Assembly: GCA_944385095.1 (NCBI GenBank)
Contig: CALWVS010000006.1
Coordinates: 1 to 64,000, forward strand
Reading direction: 5' to 3'
Source: an uncultured Oscillospiraceae bacterium
Lineage (GTDB): Bacteria; Bacillota; Clostridia; Oscillospirales; Oscillospiraceae
Length of the DNA stretch: 64,000 nucleotides
Below, piece by piece: positions 26,910 through 35,144 of this stretch. The notes under the pieces were generated by a model. The model was not told the DNA's origin. It saw nothing but the letters and a program-made list of their open reading frames with translations, and made no database searches. Each line of letters opens with the position of its first letter. Position 1 is the stretch's first letter. The position numbers were made by a program, and so were the translations under genes.

Positions 26910-27937
26910 AAGAAAAAGTAGGCAAAAAGAACTTTGTGTGTAGCCATCACCGACGTGTTTTGAGGGAATAAAGTTGTGATTTCCAAGAGCATTGGGTTGT
27001 GATTCTAAAGTGTGGAAAAGCCGCAGAGACGACCAACAAAGGAAACCTACCCTCAGAGACCTCCTGAAATTTTCTTTGCCTACTTTCTTTTTTAAAAGAA
27101 AGTAGGAGAAAAAGTAGACAAAAAGAACTTCGAGCGTAGCCATCACTGACGTGTTTTGAGGGAATAAAGTTGTGATTTCCAAGAGCATTGGGTTGTGATT
27201 CTAAAGTGTAGAAAAGCCGCAGAGACGACCAACAAAGGAAACCTACCCTCAGAGACCTCCTGAAATTTTCTTTGCTTACTTTCTTTTTGAAAAGAAAGTA
27301 AGTCCAAGGGAAAAGGTAGAAAAGTCGCTTAGAGTGACAGCCAAGGATACCTACCCTCAGAGACCACCTAAAATTTTCTTTGCCTACTTTCTTTTTGAAA
27401 AGAAAGTAGGAGAAAAAGTAGGCAAAAAGAACTTTGTGTGTAGCCACTTCCTTTTTCTTGAAAGAAAAAGGAAGCAAAAAGAACTTTATGTGTAGGCATC
27501 CAGAACGTATTCTATGGAACAACATGCAGCTATCCAAGAGCACGGTGTAGAAAAGTCGCTGAGAGTGCCAGCCAAGGAAACCTACCCTCAGAGACCTCCT
27601 AAAATTTTATTTGCTTCCGTACTTTTTCTTGAAAGAAAAAGTAGGCAAAAAGAACTTCGAGCGTAGCCATCACTGACGTGTTTTAAGGGAATAAAGTTGT
27701 GGTTTCCAAGAGTATTGGGTTGTGATTCTAAAGTGTAGAAAAGTCGCAGAGACGACCAACAAAGGAAACCTACCTTCAGAGACCTTCTGAAATTTTCTTT
27801 GCTTACTTTCTTTTTGAAAAGAAAGTAAGTCCAAGAGCATTGGTAGAAAAGTCGCAGAGACAAACAACCACGGACACCTACCCTCAGAGACCTCCTGAAA
27901 TTTTCTTTGCCTACTTTCTTTTTGAAAAGAAAGTAGG
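26896..27937. repeat. Array of ~six hairpin-ended interspersed repeat units
   Basis: Units of about 110 to 230 bp share a fixed order: a hairpin CTACTTTTTCTTGAAAG and complement, GGCAAAAAGAACTT, TAGCCATCACTGACG, GGGAATAAAGTTGTG, GATTCTAAAGTGTAGAAAAG, CCTACCCTCAGAGACCTCC, and a second hairpin around CTACTTTCTTTTTGAAAAG. Complete units run about 26896-27105, 27106-27302 and 27640-27827; shorter ones fill the rest. No transposase is seen. Minus-strand frames here are by-products of the repeats. The array starts inside the phosphorylase gene and ends at the terminator of the downstream minus-strand gene. Confidence 0.9.
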
Positions 27938-27962
27938 GGGGCAGCCCCGAATGGGCTGCCCC
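27937..27962 (-). terminator. Terminator hairpin of the minus-strand diguanylate cyclase gene
   Basis: GGGGCAGCCC at 27937 pairs with GGGCTGCCCC at 27953 (10-bp stem, loop CGAAT plus one). On the minus strand it follows the stop codon and runs into a T-rich stretch of the repeat array. Confidence 0.65.
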
Positions 27963-27969
27963 TGTTGCA

Positions 27970-29355
27970 TTATTCCCGGCTTTTTATGGTGTGTTCTAAA
28001 ATATAGTAGCCATTTTTCCCGTTCTGTTTCGCTTTGTACATAGCATGGTCTGCCAGTTGGTACATCTGCTCAAAACTGTCTACCGTGCCATAGGATACCG
28101 CTGCCCCAATGCTGGCAGAGAGCATACAGGTCTCATAGTAGAGATGTAGTTCTGTGTGAATGCGCCCCAAAAGGTCGTTTAACATCTGCTCCAGTCTGGT
28201 GCGGGGAATCAGATTGGGGATATATACCATAAATTCATCGCCACCCAGCCGGACTTTGATGTCTGAGTCCCGAAAGGTTCCATTTAAAATGCGGGCAACC
28301 TCCACCAGAACCCGGTCTCCCTCCATATGCCCAAGCTGGTCATTGACCTTTTTAAAGTTGTCCAAATCCAGCAGCAGCATAATACCGGACAGGGTATTCT
28401 GTTTCTTTTTCTCATTTGCAATAAATTCCTCAATCATTTTACGATTGTACAGGTCAGTCAGGGGGTCATGGAGGGAACTGTAGCGCATAAAGGCGTTGTT
28501 CTGTACCAGCTTGACCAACATACGGCGCAGGTACAGGGTGATGAGCATACCAAACAGGAAAATGACCACACAGCCACTCAGATAGCTCAGATGGAAGGGG
28601 GTAGTGATGGTGAGGGTCCAGGACCTCCCGTTGTAGGATACTGGTTTGGAAATTTGATTGCTGTTTGGTGTAAAATTGGCAGACTGGGCAACGGTGGTGA
28701 TACTGCCATTCTGGTTCTCATATGTGAGTGCATACTCATAGCCAAATTCAGTGAGCTGTTCCAGCTCGCACCATTCAATGAAGGTATCCAGATCAACGAC
28801 AAGAATGGAAAAGCCCACAAAATCCTGTAAGGTTTCACCGGAAAAGATAGGGTTGCGCACCACCAATTTTGGGATTCCATGATAAAGTGTATAGGGACCG
28901 CTGACCAAACAGGATTTTGATTCAATGGCAAGTAAGGCATCCTCTTTGCGTTGAGGGTGTTGCAGAATACTTTCTCCAACAGGAAGTTCATTGCTGTCTT
29001 TGGGGTATACAAAGGAGATAATGGCATTGTGGGCATACTGGACACTCAGAATACCGGGGGAGATTAGATTCTCAGCAGTTTGCATGAAAATATCTTCTGA
29101 GATATTTCCATCCAGAGCAACCACAACAGCCTTTAAGATTTCTGATTTATAAGAGTAACGGGTCAGCATATGCTCCACTTTGTTGCTATAGACACGGGCA
29201 GTATAGTTGGAGTCCCTGTATGTGTTGATGAGTACCCCCTCCGCATAGGAGTAGGTAGCAAGCAAGGTAAGCATCAGCCCTACAATAGAGACAACAATCT
29301 GAATACACCGCTCCTGAAGCAGATAGCCCTCAATCTTGCACATGAGTTTCTTCAT
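27970..29355 (-). CDS. Membrane-anchored sensor diguanylate cyclase (GGDEF)
   Basis: 461 residues from the ATG complementary to 29353-29355, with GAAAGGA 8 nt upstream; an in-frame start farther out has no such site. The layout is a membrane segment at about 15-35, an extracellular sensor region (about 40-235), a second membrane segment (LSYLSGCVVIFLFGMLITLY), then a GGDEF domain with DPLTDLYNRK and an intact GGDEF at 371-375. An RxxD inhibitory site (RDSD) lies five residues before it. It should make cyclic di-GMP from two GTP. It is transcribed away from the next cyclase gene. Confidence 0.92.
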   Translation of the reverse strand: MKKLMCKIEGYLLQERCIQIVVSIVGLMLTLLATYSYAEGVLINTYRDSNYTARVYSNKVEHMLTRYSYKSEILKAVVVALDGNISEDIFMQTAENLISPGILSVQYAHNAIISFVYPKDSNELPVGESILQHPQRKEDALLAIESKSCLVSGPYTLYHGIPKLVVRNPIFSGETLQDFVGFSILVVDLDTFIEWCELEQLTEFGYEYALTYENQNGSITTVAQSANFTPNSNQISKPVSYNGRSWTLTITTPFHLSYLSGCVVIFLFGMLITLYLRRMLVKLVQNNAFMRYSSLHDPLTDLYNRKMIEEFIANEKKKQNTLSGIMLLLDLDNFKKVNDQLGHMEGDRVLVEVARILNGTFRDSDIKVRLGGDEFMVYIPNLIPRTRLEQMLNDLLGRIHTELHLYYETCMLSASIGAAVSYGTVDSFEQMYQLADHAMYKAKQNGKNGYYILEHTIKSRE

Positions 29356-29472
29356 TCTGTGTATCCTTTCTTTTGGTGGTTCTGCCCCTATTATACCATA
29401 GGATGGGAAATTGCACCAGTCATTTTTCGGATAAATTGTTCGTGTCTCATTTGCAACAATCATGAAAATGAC

Positions 29473-29501
29473 TTGCACAGACATAAAAAAAGTGATACAA
29501 T
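29473..29501 (+). promoter_or_regulatory. Promoter upstream of PAS-GGDEF gene
   Basis: TTGCAC at 29473 and TACAAT at 29496 with 17-nt spacing; the gene starts 34 nt downstream. It lies in the divergent gap between two cyclase genes. Confidence 0.55.
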
Positions 29502-29534
29502 GGAGAGGATGTGGAATGAGAGGGAGGGCTGGCC

Positions 29535-30899
29535 ATGAATCATCCAGTTTATGTCAATACGGTGTTTGAAACAGGGGGATTTCTGAAGGAAGCCATGAAG
29601 GAGCTCCGTATTGGCAGGTGGGTAGCCGAAATGGATTTGGAGAAGGAACCACGGCTGTACGGGGATGATGTGATGTACCAGATTTTAGGGGTTCCATCAG
29701 AAATACCACCAGAGCAGTGCTATGCAAGCTGGCATGAGCGGATTTTTGCAACCCATCTGCATCGGGTGAAGGATTCAGCCCATGAGATTTTGCGGACAGG
29801 AAAGTCAGAACTAGTCTACCCATGGATGGATCGGACAGGGGGACTGCGGTATATCCTCAGTATAGGGATACTGGACCGGAGTTATCAGAAGGGGCACCGT
29901 GTCTGTGGTTATTTTCAGGATGTGACCAGTGTGGTGGCAGAGAAGGTGTCAGGGACGGAGCACTCTGTGGCATCAGAGTATTTGATTCAGATGCTGGCAA
30001 GTGGCTATGAGGCGGTTCATCTGATTGATTTACGCACCAGAACCATCAAGCCAGTGAAAACAGTACAGCCAGAGGTATGGCGGTACAGAGATATGACCGT
30101 AGAGCGGTATTATGACTTTTTGGGTGGAAAGTTTGGTGCAGAATTGGTGGAGTGGCTGCGGAACTGTCTGGCAGAACAGGCAGTGATTGATGAATATGGA
30201 CGGAAAACCTATTATGGCACACGGGAGATTTGTCAGGTTGGAACGGACAACTGGTACTGTGTGAGCATGTGTCTGGACCAAAGCAGCAATGAAGTGTCCT
30301 TTATCTTGGCATATCGGGATATCAATGAGCGGGAGCAGACACGCAACATCATAGAACAGCTCCGCCACATATCCCAGACAGATGGTTTGACGAAGATATA
30401 CAATCGAGTGGGAATTGAGGAACGTGTCAACCAGTACCTCAGCACCAATCCAGATAGACCTGGTGCCCTTTTGTTGCTGGATTTGGATAATTTTAAGGAG
30501 GTCAACGACCAACTGGGACATACAGAGGGGGATTTCCTGTTGGTGGAGACAGCAGAAAAGCTCAAACAGATTTGTCGCAGCAGCGATGAAGTGGGCAGAC
30601 TGGGTGGAGATGAATTTTTGGTACTGGCAAAGGATGTGGCAGAGGGTTATGTAACACCCCTTGTCAGCCGGATTGAAGAAAAATTCCACGGTTTTGCAGA
30701 GGAGATTGTGCAGAAACTGGAGAAGGACTACCAGTTGAAAAATGGAGTTCTGAAAGTGACTGCATCCATCGGTGTGGCAGTGTTTCCCAAGGATGGAACC
30801 ACCTTTGCAGACCTGTACCACCGTGCAGATATTGCCCTATATCAGGCAAAACGCAATGGAAAAAATACATATGCACTCTATGAGGGGGAGATTGAGTGA
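29535..30899 (+). CDS. Cytoplasmic PAS-domain diguanylate cyclase (GGDEF)
   Basis: 454 residues with no membrane segment. The N-terminal part (about 1-140) looks like a PAS_3 fold (ELRIGRWVAEMD, YPWMDRTGGLRYILSIGI, GYFQDVT), and a less clear second sensor module lies at about 150-260. The GGDEF domain has DGLTKIYNRVGIEER, LLLLDLDNFKEVNDQLGH, an RxxD inhibitory site (RSSD), and an intact GGDEF at 357-361. It should synthesise cyclic di-GMP in response to a cytosolic signal. AGAGGGAGGG lies upstream of ATG 29535. A hairpin follows the stop. Confidence 0.92.
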   Translation: MNHPVYVNTVFETGGFLKEAMKELRIGRWVAEMDLEKEPRLYGDDVMYQILGVPSEIPPEQCYASWHERIFATHLHRVKDSAHEILRTGKSELVYPWMDRTGGLRYILSIGILDRSYQKGHRVCGYFQDVTSVVAEKVSGTEHSVASEYLIQMLASGYEAVHLIDLRTRTIKPVKTVQPEVWRYRDMTVERYYDFLGGKFGAELVEWLRNCLAEQAVIDEYGRKTYYGTREICQVGTDNWYCVSMCLDQSSNEVSFILAYRDINEREQTRNIIEQLRHISQTDGLTKIYNRVGIEERVNQYLSTNPDRPGALLLLDLDNFKEVNDQLGHTEGDFLLVETAEKLKQICRSSDEVGRLGGDEFLVLAKDVAEGYVTPLVSRIEEKFHGFAEEIVQKLEKDYQLKNGVLKVTASIGVAVFPKDGTTFADLYHRADIALYQAKRNGKNTYALYEGEIE

Positions 30900-30924
30900 G
30901 AGAAGCTCTTCAGCTTCTCTCACT
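30895..30924 (+). terminator. Hairpin after the PAS-GGDEF gene
   Basis: AGTGAGAGAAGCT pairs perfectly with AGCTTCTCTCACT around CTTC. The stem includes the last coding bases; the following T-tract is weak, so it may be a leaky terminator. Confidence 0.55.
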
Positions 30925-30976
30925 GTTCTATCATGCAAAACCAAGAGAAAAGCCAAGAACGAAAGGAGACAGTTAC

Positions 30977-32023
30977 GTGATACGGTTTACCAATGATTAT
31001 TCTCAGGGGGCACACCCTGACATTTTGCAGGCAATCACAGAGGTTTCCATGGAGGGAAATTTTGGGTATGGCTGTGACCCCCATACTGAGAGGGCAGCTA
31101 GGCTGATTGGGGAACTGTGCCAGTGTGAAGGGGCAGCCATCCATTTTCTGATGGGAGGCACTCAGACCAATATGACCGCCATCAGTGCCTTTTTAAAACC
31201 CTATCAGGCAGCCATTGCAGCAGACAGCGGGCACATCTGCACCCATGAGACAGGGGCAGTAGAGGGCACAGGGCACAAGTGCATCGCAGTCCCAACAAAA
31301 GATGGCAAGTTGACCCCTGACCACATTCGACAGGTGATGGAAGCCCATCCAGATGAACATATGGTACAGCCCAAGCTGGTATCTATCAGTAATACCACCG
31401 AGTGGGGCGGTTTTTATACCACCGGAGAACTGGAGGCACTGCGGCAGGTGTGTGAGGACTACCACCTGTGGCTCTATCTGGATGGAGCCAGACTGGGCAG
31501 TGCATTGGCAGCCGGTGTCACAACACTGCCAGACCTCGCCAGAGCGTGCCACGCATTTTATATTGGCGGCACCAAAAATGGGGCACTGTTTGGGGAAGCA
31601 CTGGTGATTGTGGAGCCAGCCCTCCAGACGGATTTCCGCTACCATATGAAACATCGGGGCGGTATGTTGGCAAAGGGCTTTTTGCTGGGGGTACAGTTTG
31701 AAGTTTTGATGGAACACCAGATGGAGCGGTATCTTGCCATGGCAGACCATGCCAACCACATGGCAGAACGGTTGCGTCAGGGCTTGGAGCAGCAGGGCTA
31801 TTCCTTTTATGTGGACAGCTTCAGCAACCAGATTTTTCCCATTCTGCCGGATTCCCTGCTCCAGACTTTGGAGGGAGACTTTCACTGGGAGGTCACAAAG
31901 AAACAGGAGGATGGGAATACAGTCATCCGCCTTGTGACCTCATGGGCAACCACACCCCAGGAGGTGGAAGCATTTTTGGCAAAAATCCCACATAAGACCG
32001 TTGAATTACATGAAACTATTTGA
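30977..32023 (+). CDS. Low-specificity L-threonine aldolase-type PLP enzyme
   Basis: 348 residues. GTG 30977 is chosen because GAAAGGAGA lies about 7 nt upstream and the protein then begins IRFTNDYSQGAHP, close to the family start; a start at 30896 falls in the terminator hairpin. It belongs to the beta-eliminating lyase/threonine aldolase family, which cleaves L-threonine or allo-threonine to glycine and acetaldehyde. The PLP lysine is in YIGGTKNGALFGEA. Other visible parts are EGNFGYGCDPHTERAARLIG, GTQTNMTAI and LYLDGARLGSAL. It lies between cyclic di-GMP genes with no evident functional link. Confidence 0.88.
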   Translation: MIRFTNDYSQGAHPDILQAITEVSMEGNFGYGCDPHTERAARLIGELCQCEGAAIHFLMGGTQTNMTAISAFLKPYQAAIAADSGHICTHETGAVEGTGHKCIAVPTKDGKLTPDHIRQVMEAHPDEHMVQPKLVSISNTTEWGGFYTTGELEALRQVCEDYHLWLYLDGARLGSALAAGVTTLPDLARACHAFYIGGTKNGALFGEALVIVEPALQTDFRYHMKHRGGMLAKGFLLGVQFEVLMEHQMERYLAMADHANHMAERLRQGLEQQGYSFYVDSFSNQIFPILPDSLLQTLEGDFHWEVTKKQEDGNTVIRLVTSWATTPQEVEAFLAKIPHKTVELHETI

Positions 32024-32059
32024 TATAATGACCCATAAGATACAAAATGGGGGATTTTT

Positions 32060-34369
32060 ATGACGGAACAGCTTTTGAAGTCAAGGCTGAAAAAACTGAC
32101 AGTTTTTCTCATCATAACAAATATTCTCATTTTATCTCTGGGTGGTTATGCTGCGTTTTTATTTCATCGCTCCATGCGTGTAGAAATACAGTCAAAAATT
32201 GATATGGAGTTGAGAGAATATTATAAAGATGTGCTGCGCAAGGTGCAATCAGATGTCCAGAGTTTAGAGACATTAGCAGGATTTTTGGAGTTTGGTGGAG
32301 AGACTGATTCACAAAAATTTGCACAAGGTCTGCAAGCATCCAACGACCAGACCAGTTTTATCTGTATGAGCTACTACAATGCAGATGGGTCGGGTACACA
32401 TATTACCATAGATGGCTCCATCTTGTCTGATATTTCGCTTTCTGACAGTTCTCCTATGGTGCAACAGACGGTCCAAACGGCGTTACAGGGTTCTATTGGG
32501 ATTTGTGATGCCCATATAGATGATGGCTCTGGGGAGATGGTTCTGTCTTATGCAGTGCCTGTGTGGGACCACAATGAAGTGATGGGAGCTTTGATGGCAA
32601 GCCAGTCCCTGGATACATTTTCCTATATTCTGGATGGTGGTGTGGTACTCAGTGAAGTGGGCATGGTGGTATGTATCAATGGGGAGGGAGAGATTTTAGC
32701 TGCTTCGCAACGGGCAAAAAATCTGGATTGTTCCTCCATTTATGATTGGGAGCTGGGCACAGAACATCCTGGATTTTCCAAACTCCTGCAAAATGGAGGA
32801 AATGGTGTCCAATATTTTGACTATTATGATGTTCCAGCCTATATTGCCATGAGACCTGTAAACCATTTTGAAGATTTGTATCTCATGGTGGTGGACACAG
32901 AGGACAGTGTGGTGGGGCACGCATACGATCATATGCTGCTCTCTCAGACCATTGGATTTGCATTGATGCTGGTGTCTATGGGATGTCTCATCTGGGGACT
33001 CTATCAGGTCAGGGAGCAGTATGCCCAGACCATGCGCCTTGCCTATTACGACGAGTTGACAAAGGCGTACAATCTGGCAAAGTTCAAAGAGTGCATGTAT
33101 AGTCTGAAGCATCCTCTTGAGGGTTGTGTGGTGGCGATGAATGTGCGCCAGTTCAAGTTTATCAATGAAATTTTTGGGGAGGAGCAGGCAGACCGGCTGC
33201 TGGTTTATATCACCGATGTCTACAAAGGGCATTTGAAAGAGGGGGAGTATTTCTGCCGTGAGGCATCAGATACCTTCTTTCTCTATTTACGCCAATGTGA
33301 CTATGACACCGTTTCATCCAGACTGGAGCGTATGATGAAACAAATTGGTGAAATTCGTATGGACACTGGTCAACGCTACCCCATTGTGCTCTACTGTGGT
33401 GTGGCAGCCCTGTCCACAGTCGATGGGGAGAGGGTCAATTTCCAGGAGACGGAAACACGGGTCATGTTTGCGCTGCGCCAGGCAAAAATACAGCAGAACA
33501 AGGGCGGCATTAAAAACAATGTGTGTTTTTATGATGAGGACGTCCACAAGCAGGAGCAGCTGGAAAACTACATTGAAAGCCACATGAAGCAGGCATTGGT
33601 GGACCGGGAGTTCCAACTGTATTTACAGCCCAAAACCGATTTGAGGACCGGGAGGCTGTCAGGGGCAGAAGCACTGGTGCGCTGGCAGACAGAGGATGGG
33701 CAGATGCTTTATCCCGACCAGTTTATCCCACTGTTTGAGGCAAATGGGTTTTGTGGCAGGCTGGACCTCTATATGGTCACCCAGGTTTGCAAGACGCTGC
33801 GCAGGTGGATGGATGAGGAGAAACAGCCAATTTCCATTTCTGTCAATCAGTCCAGACTGCTGTTCTATGAAGATGATTACATTGAAAAACTGACCACCAT
33901 TACCACACACTATGGCATTTCTCCCACTTGGATTACCTTGGAGATTTTAGAGGGGCTTGTGGTGGGAGATGTGCAGCAGCTCAATGAACGGGTGAATCAA
34001 CTGAAAAAACTGGGTTTTCGTATCTCCATGGACGATTTTGGAAGTGGATATTCCTCACTGAACACATTGGGAAAAATTGATATTGATGAATTGAAGATTG
34101 ACCGAATGTTCCTGATTGCAGCATCAGAACAGAATGGGCACAGGCAGAAACTCATTATGCAGCAGATTGCAGAGCTGGCTAGAAAAATGAGAATTGATAC
34201 TGTGGTGGAGGGAGTAGAAACCTTCCATGATGAGTGTCTCATCAAGCAGTTTGGCTGTGACTATGGGCAGGGCTATTACTATAGCCGCCCCATCAAATTG
34301 GAGGAGTTTGAGACCCGATTTATGCAGGAAAAACAGGAGCATAGTCATCCCACCGGGCACTATGAGTGA
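32060..34369 (+). CDS. Membrane sensor with degenerate GGDEF and intact EAL phosphodiesterase domain
   Basis: 769 residues: a membrane segment at about 15-35, an extracellular Cache-like sensor to about 290, a second membrane segment (HMLLSQTIGFALMLVSMGCLIWGLY), then a GGDEF domain in which the signature is replaced by ASDTF, so no cyclase activity is expected. The EAL domain has GAEALVRWQ, ITLEILEGLV, DDFGSGYSSLN, ELKIDRMF and VVEGVET, the residues needed for metal binding and catalysis, so it should degrade cyclic di-GMP to pGpG. It may balance the two nearby cyclases. Confidence 0.92.
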   Translation: MTEQLLKSRLKKLTVFLIITNILILSLGGYAAFLFHRSMRVEIQSKIDMELREYYKDVLRKVQSDVQSLETLAGFLEFGGETDSQKFAQGLQASNDQTSFICMSYYNADGSGTHITIDGSILSDISLSDSSPMVQQTVQTALQGSIGICDAHIDDGSGEMVLSYAVPVWDHNEVMGALMASQSLDTFSYILDGGVVLSEVGMVVCINGEGEILAASQRAKNLDCSSIYDWELGTEHPGFSKLLQNGGNGVQYFDYYDVPAYIAMRPVNHFEDLYLMVVDTEDSVVGHAYDHMLLSQTIGFALMLVSMGCLIWGLYQVREQYAQTMRLAYYDELTKAYNLAKFKECMYSLKHPLEGCVVAMNVRQFKFINEIFGEEQADRLLVYITDVYKGHLKEGEYFCREASDTFFLYLRQCDYDTVSSRLERMMKQIGEIRMDTGQRYPIVLYCGVAALSTVDGERVNFQETETRVMFALRQAKIQQNKGGIKNNVCFYDEDVHKQEQLENYIESHMKQALVDREFQLYLQPKTDLRTGRLSGAEALVRWQTEDGQMLYPDQFIPLFEANGFCGRLDLYMVTQVCKTLRRWMDEEKQPISISVNQSRLLFYEDDYIEKLTTITTHYGISPTWITLEILEGLVVGDVQQLNERVNQLKKLGFRISMDDFGSGYSSLNTLGKIDIDELKIDRMFLIAASEQNGHRQKLIMQQIAELARKMRIDTVVEGVETFHDECLIKQFGCDYGQGYYYSRPIKLEEFETRFMQEKQEHSHPTGHYE

Positions 34370-34395
34370 CGAAGCAAGCCAATAGATAGAATATG

Positions 34396-34438
34396 GTCCC
34401 GTATCAGCATCTGAGATGGTCTGATACGGGACTTTTTT
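34396..34438 (+). terminator. Intrinsic terminator after the EAL gene
   Basis: GTCCCGTATCAG pairs with CTGATACGGGAC (12 bp, 13-nt loop), followed by six T. It lies between convergent genes and ends at the stop of the phosphatase gene. Confidence 0.9.
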
Positions 34439-34902
34439 CATGGTTTTGTGGTTGAGGCTTGTGTCAGAAGTGCCAAAAGAGCCTGACAGCCCAGAGAAAT
34501 ATCTTCATAGGTACGCTGAAAATCCCCAGTATACCAGGGGTCTGCTACCTCACCGGGTCGATGGGTGTAGTCCATCAACAGATGGATTTTCTTATCTGGG
34601 TCGCCGCCACAGATGCGGGTCATGTTGCGTAGATTGGCGTTGTCCATACCAATGAGTAGGTCATAGTGTTTGTAATCCTGTTTGGTTAGCTGACGGGCTG
34701 CATGCCCTTGACAGGAAATGCCATGTTCAGCCAGCTTTTTTCTGGCAGGTGGATAGACAGGGTTTCCAATTTCCTCCGTACTGGTGGCAGCCGAGGCAAT
34801 TTCCATGGAAATCCCAGCCTTTTCACACAGGTCTTTCATGATAAATTCAGCCATCGGACTGCGGCAAATATTGCCGTGGCATACGAATAGTATTTTGGTC
34901 AT
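34438..34902 (-). CDS. Low-molecular-weight protein-tyrosine phosphatase
   Basis: 154 residues from the ATG at 34902; a start six codons upstream exists but the protein then lacks the usual MTKILFVCHGNICRS beginning. The P-loop C-x5-R is CHGNICRS at residues 8-15, and the general acid lies in VADPWYTGDFQRTYEDI near residue 120. The family dephosphorylates tyrosine on proteins, often in control of exopolysaccharide or stress. It stands alone on the minus strand. Confidence 0.93.
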   Translation of the reverse strand: MTKILFVCHGNICRSPMAEFIMKDLCEKAGISMEIASAATSTEEIGNPVYPPARKKLAEHGISCQGHAARQLTKQDYKHYDLLIGMDNANLRNMTRICGGDPDKKIHLLMDYTHRPGEVADPWYTGDFQRTYEDISLGCQALLALLTQASTTKP

Positions 34903-35096
34903 GGTATCATATCCCTTCATAAGTATTCAAAAGTGCTGTTTTATGTAGTTTTTCATTACATTTCAAACAAGTTTTTAAAATCGCCTCTCACGGAAACCTA
35001 CGAAACTCTACATCATTTTACGGGAAAATGGTGTAAAAGAGGTTTTTTCGGGATTCTAAAGTGTAGAACAAGGGACTTGAAATTGCCAATATAAAG

Positions 35097-35124
35097 ACTG
35101 CCCCAGAAATTATCTGAGGCAGTT
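35097..35124 (-). terminator. Probable terminator of the GH3 gene
   Basis: On the minus strand ACTGCCTCAG pairs, with a mismatch, with the downstream TTCTGGGGCAGT and is followed by CTTTAT. It lies about 20 nt after the GH3 stop codon. The adjacent 35052-35068 carries a 17-nt fragment of the 27-kb repeat. Confidence 0.5.
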
Positions 35125-35144
35125 CTTGTCTATTTATGGAGTTG

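Noticed and set aside
26361..27867. Several long minus-strand reading frames over the repeat cluster
   Set aside because: They share the same peptide blocks only because they translate the same DNA repeats, have no ribosome-binding sites and overlap the phosphorylase gene or hairpins.
26896..27937. Integron attC array
   Set aside because: Hairpin-bounded units resemble attC superficially, but there are no cassettes, no RYYYAAC-type core sites that I can see, and no integrase.
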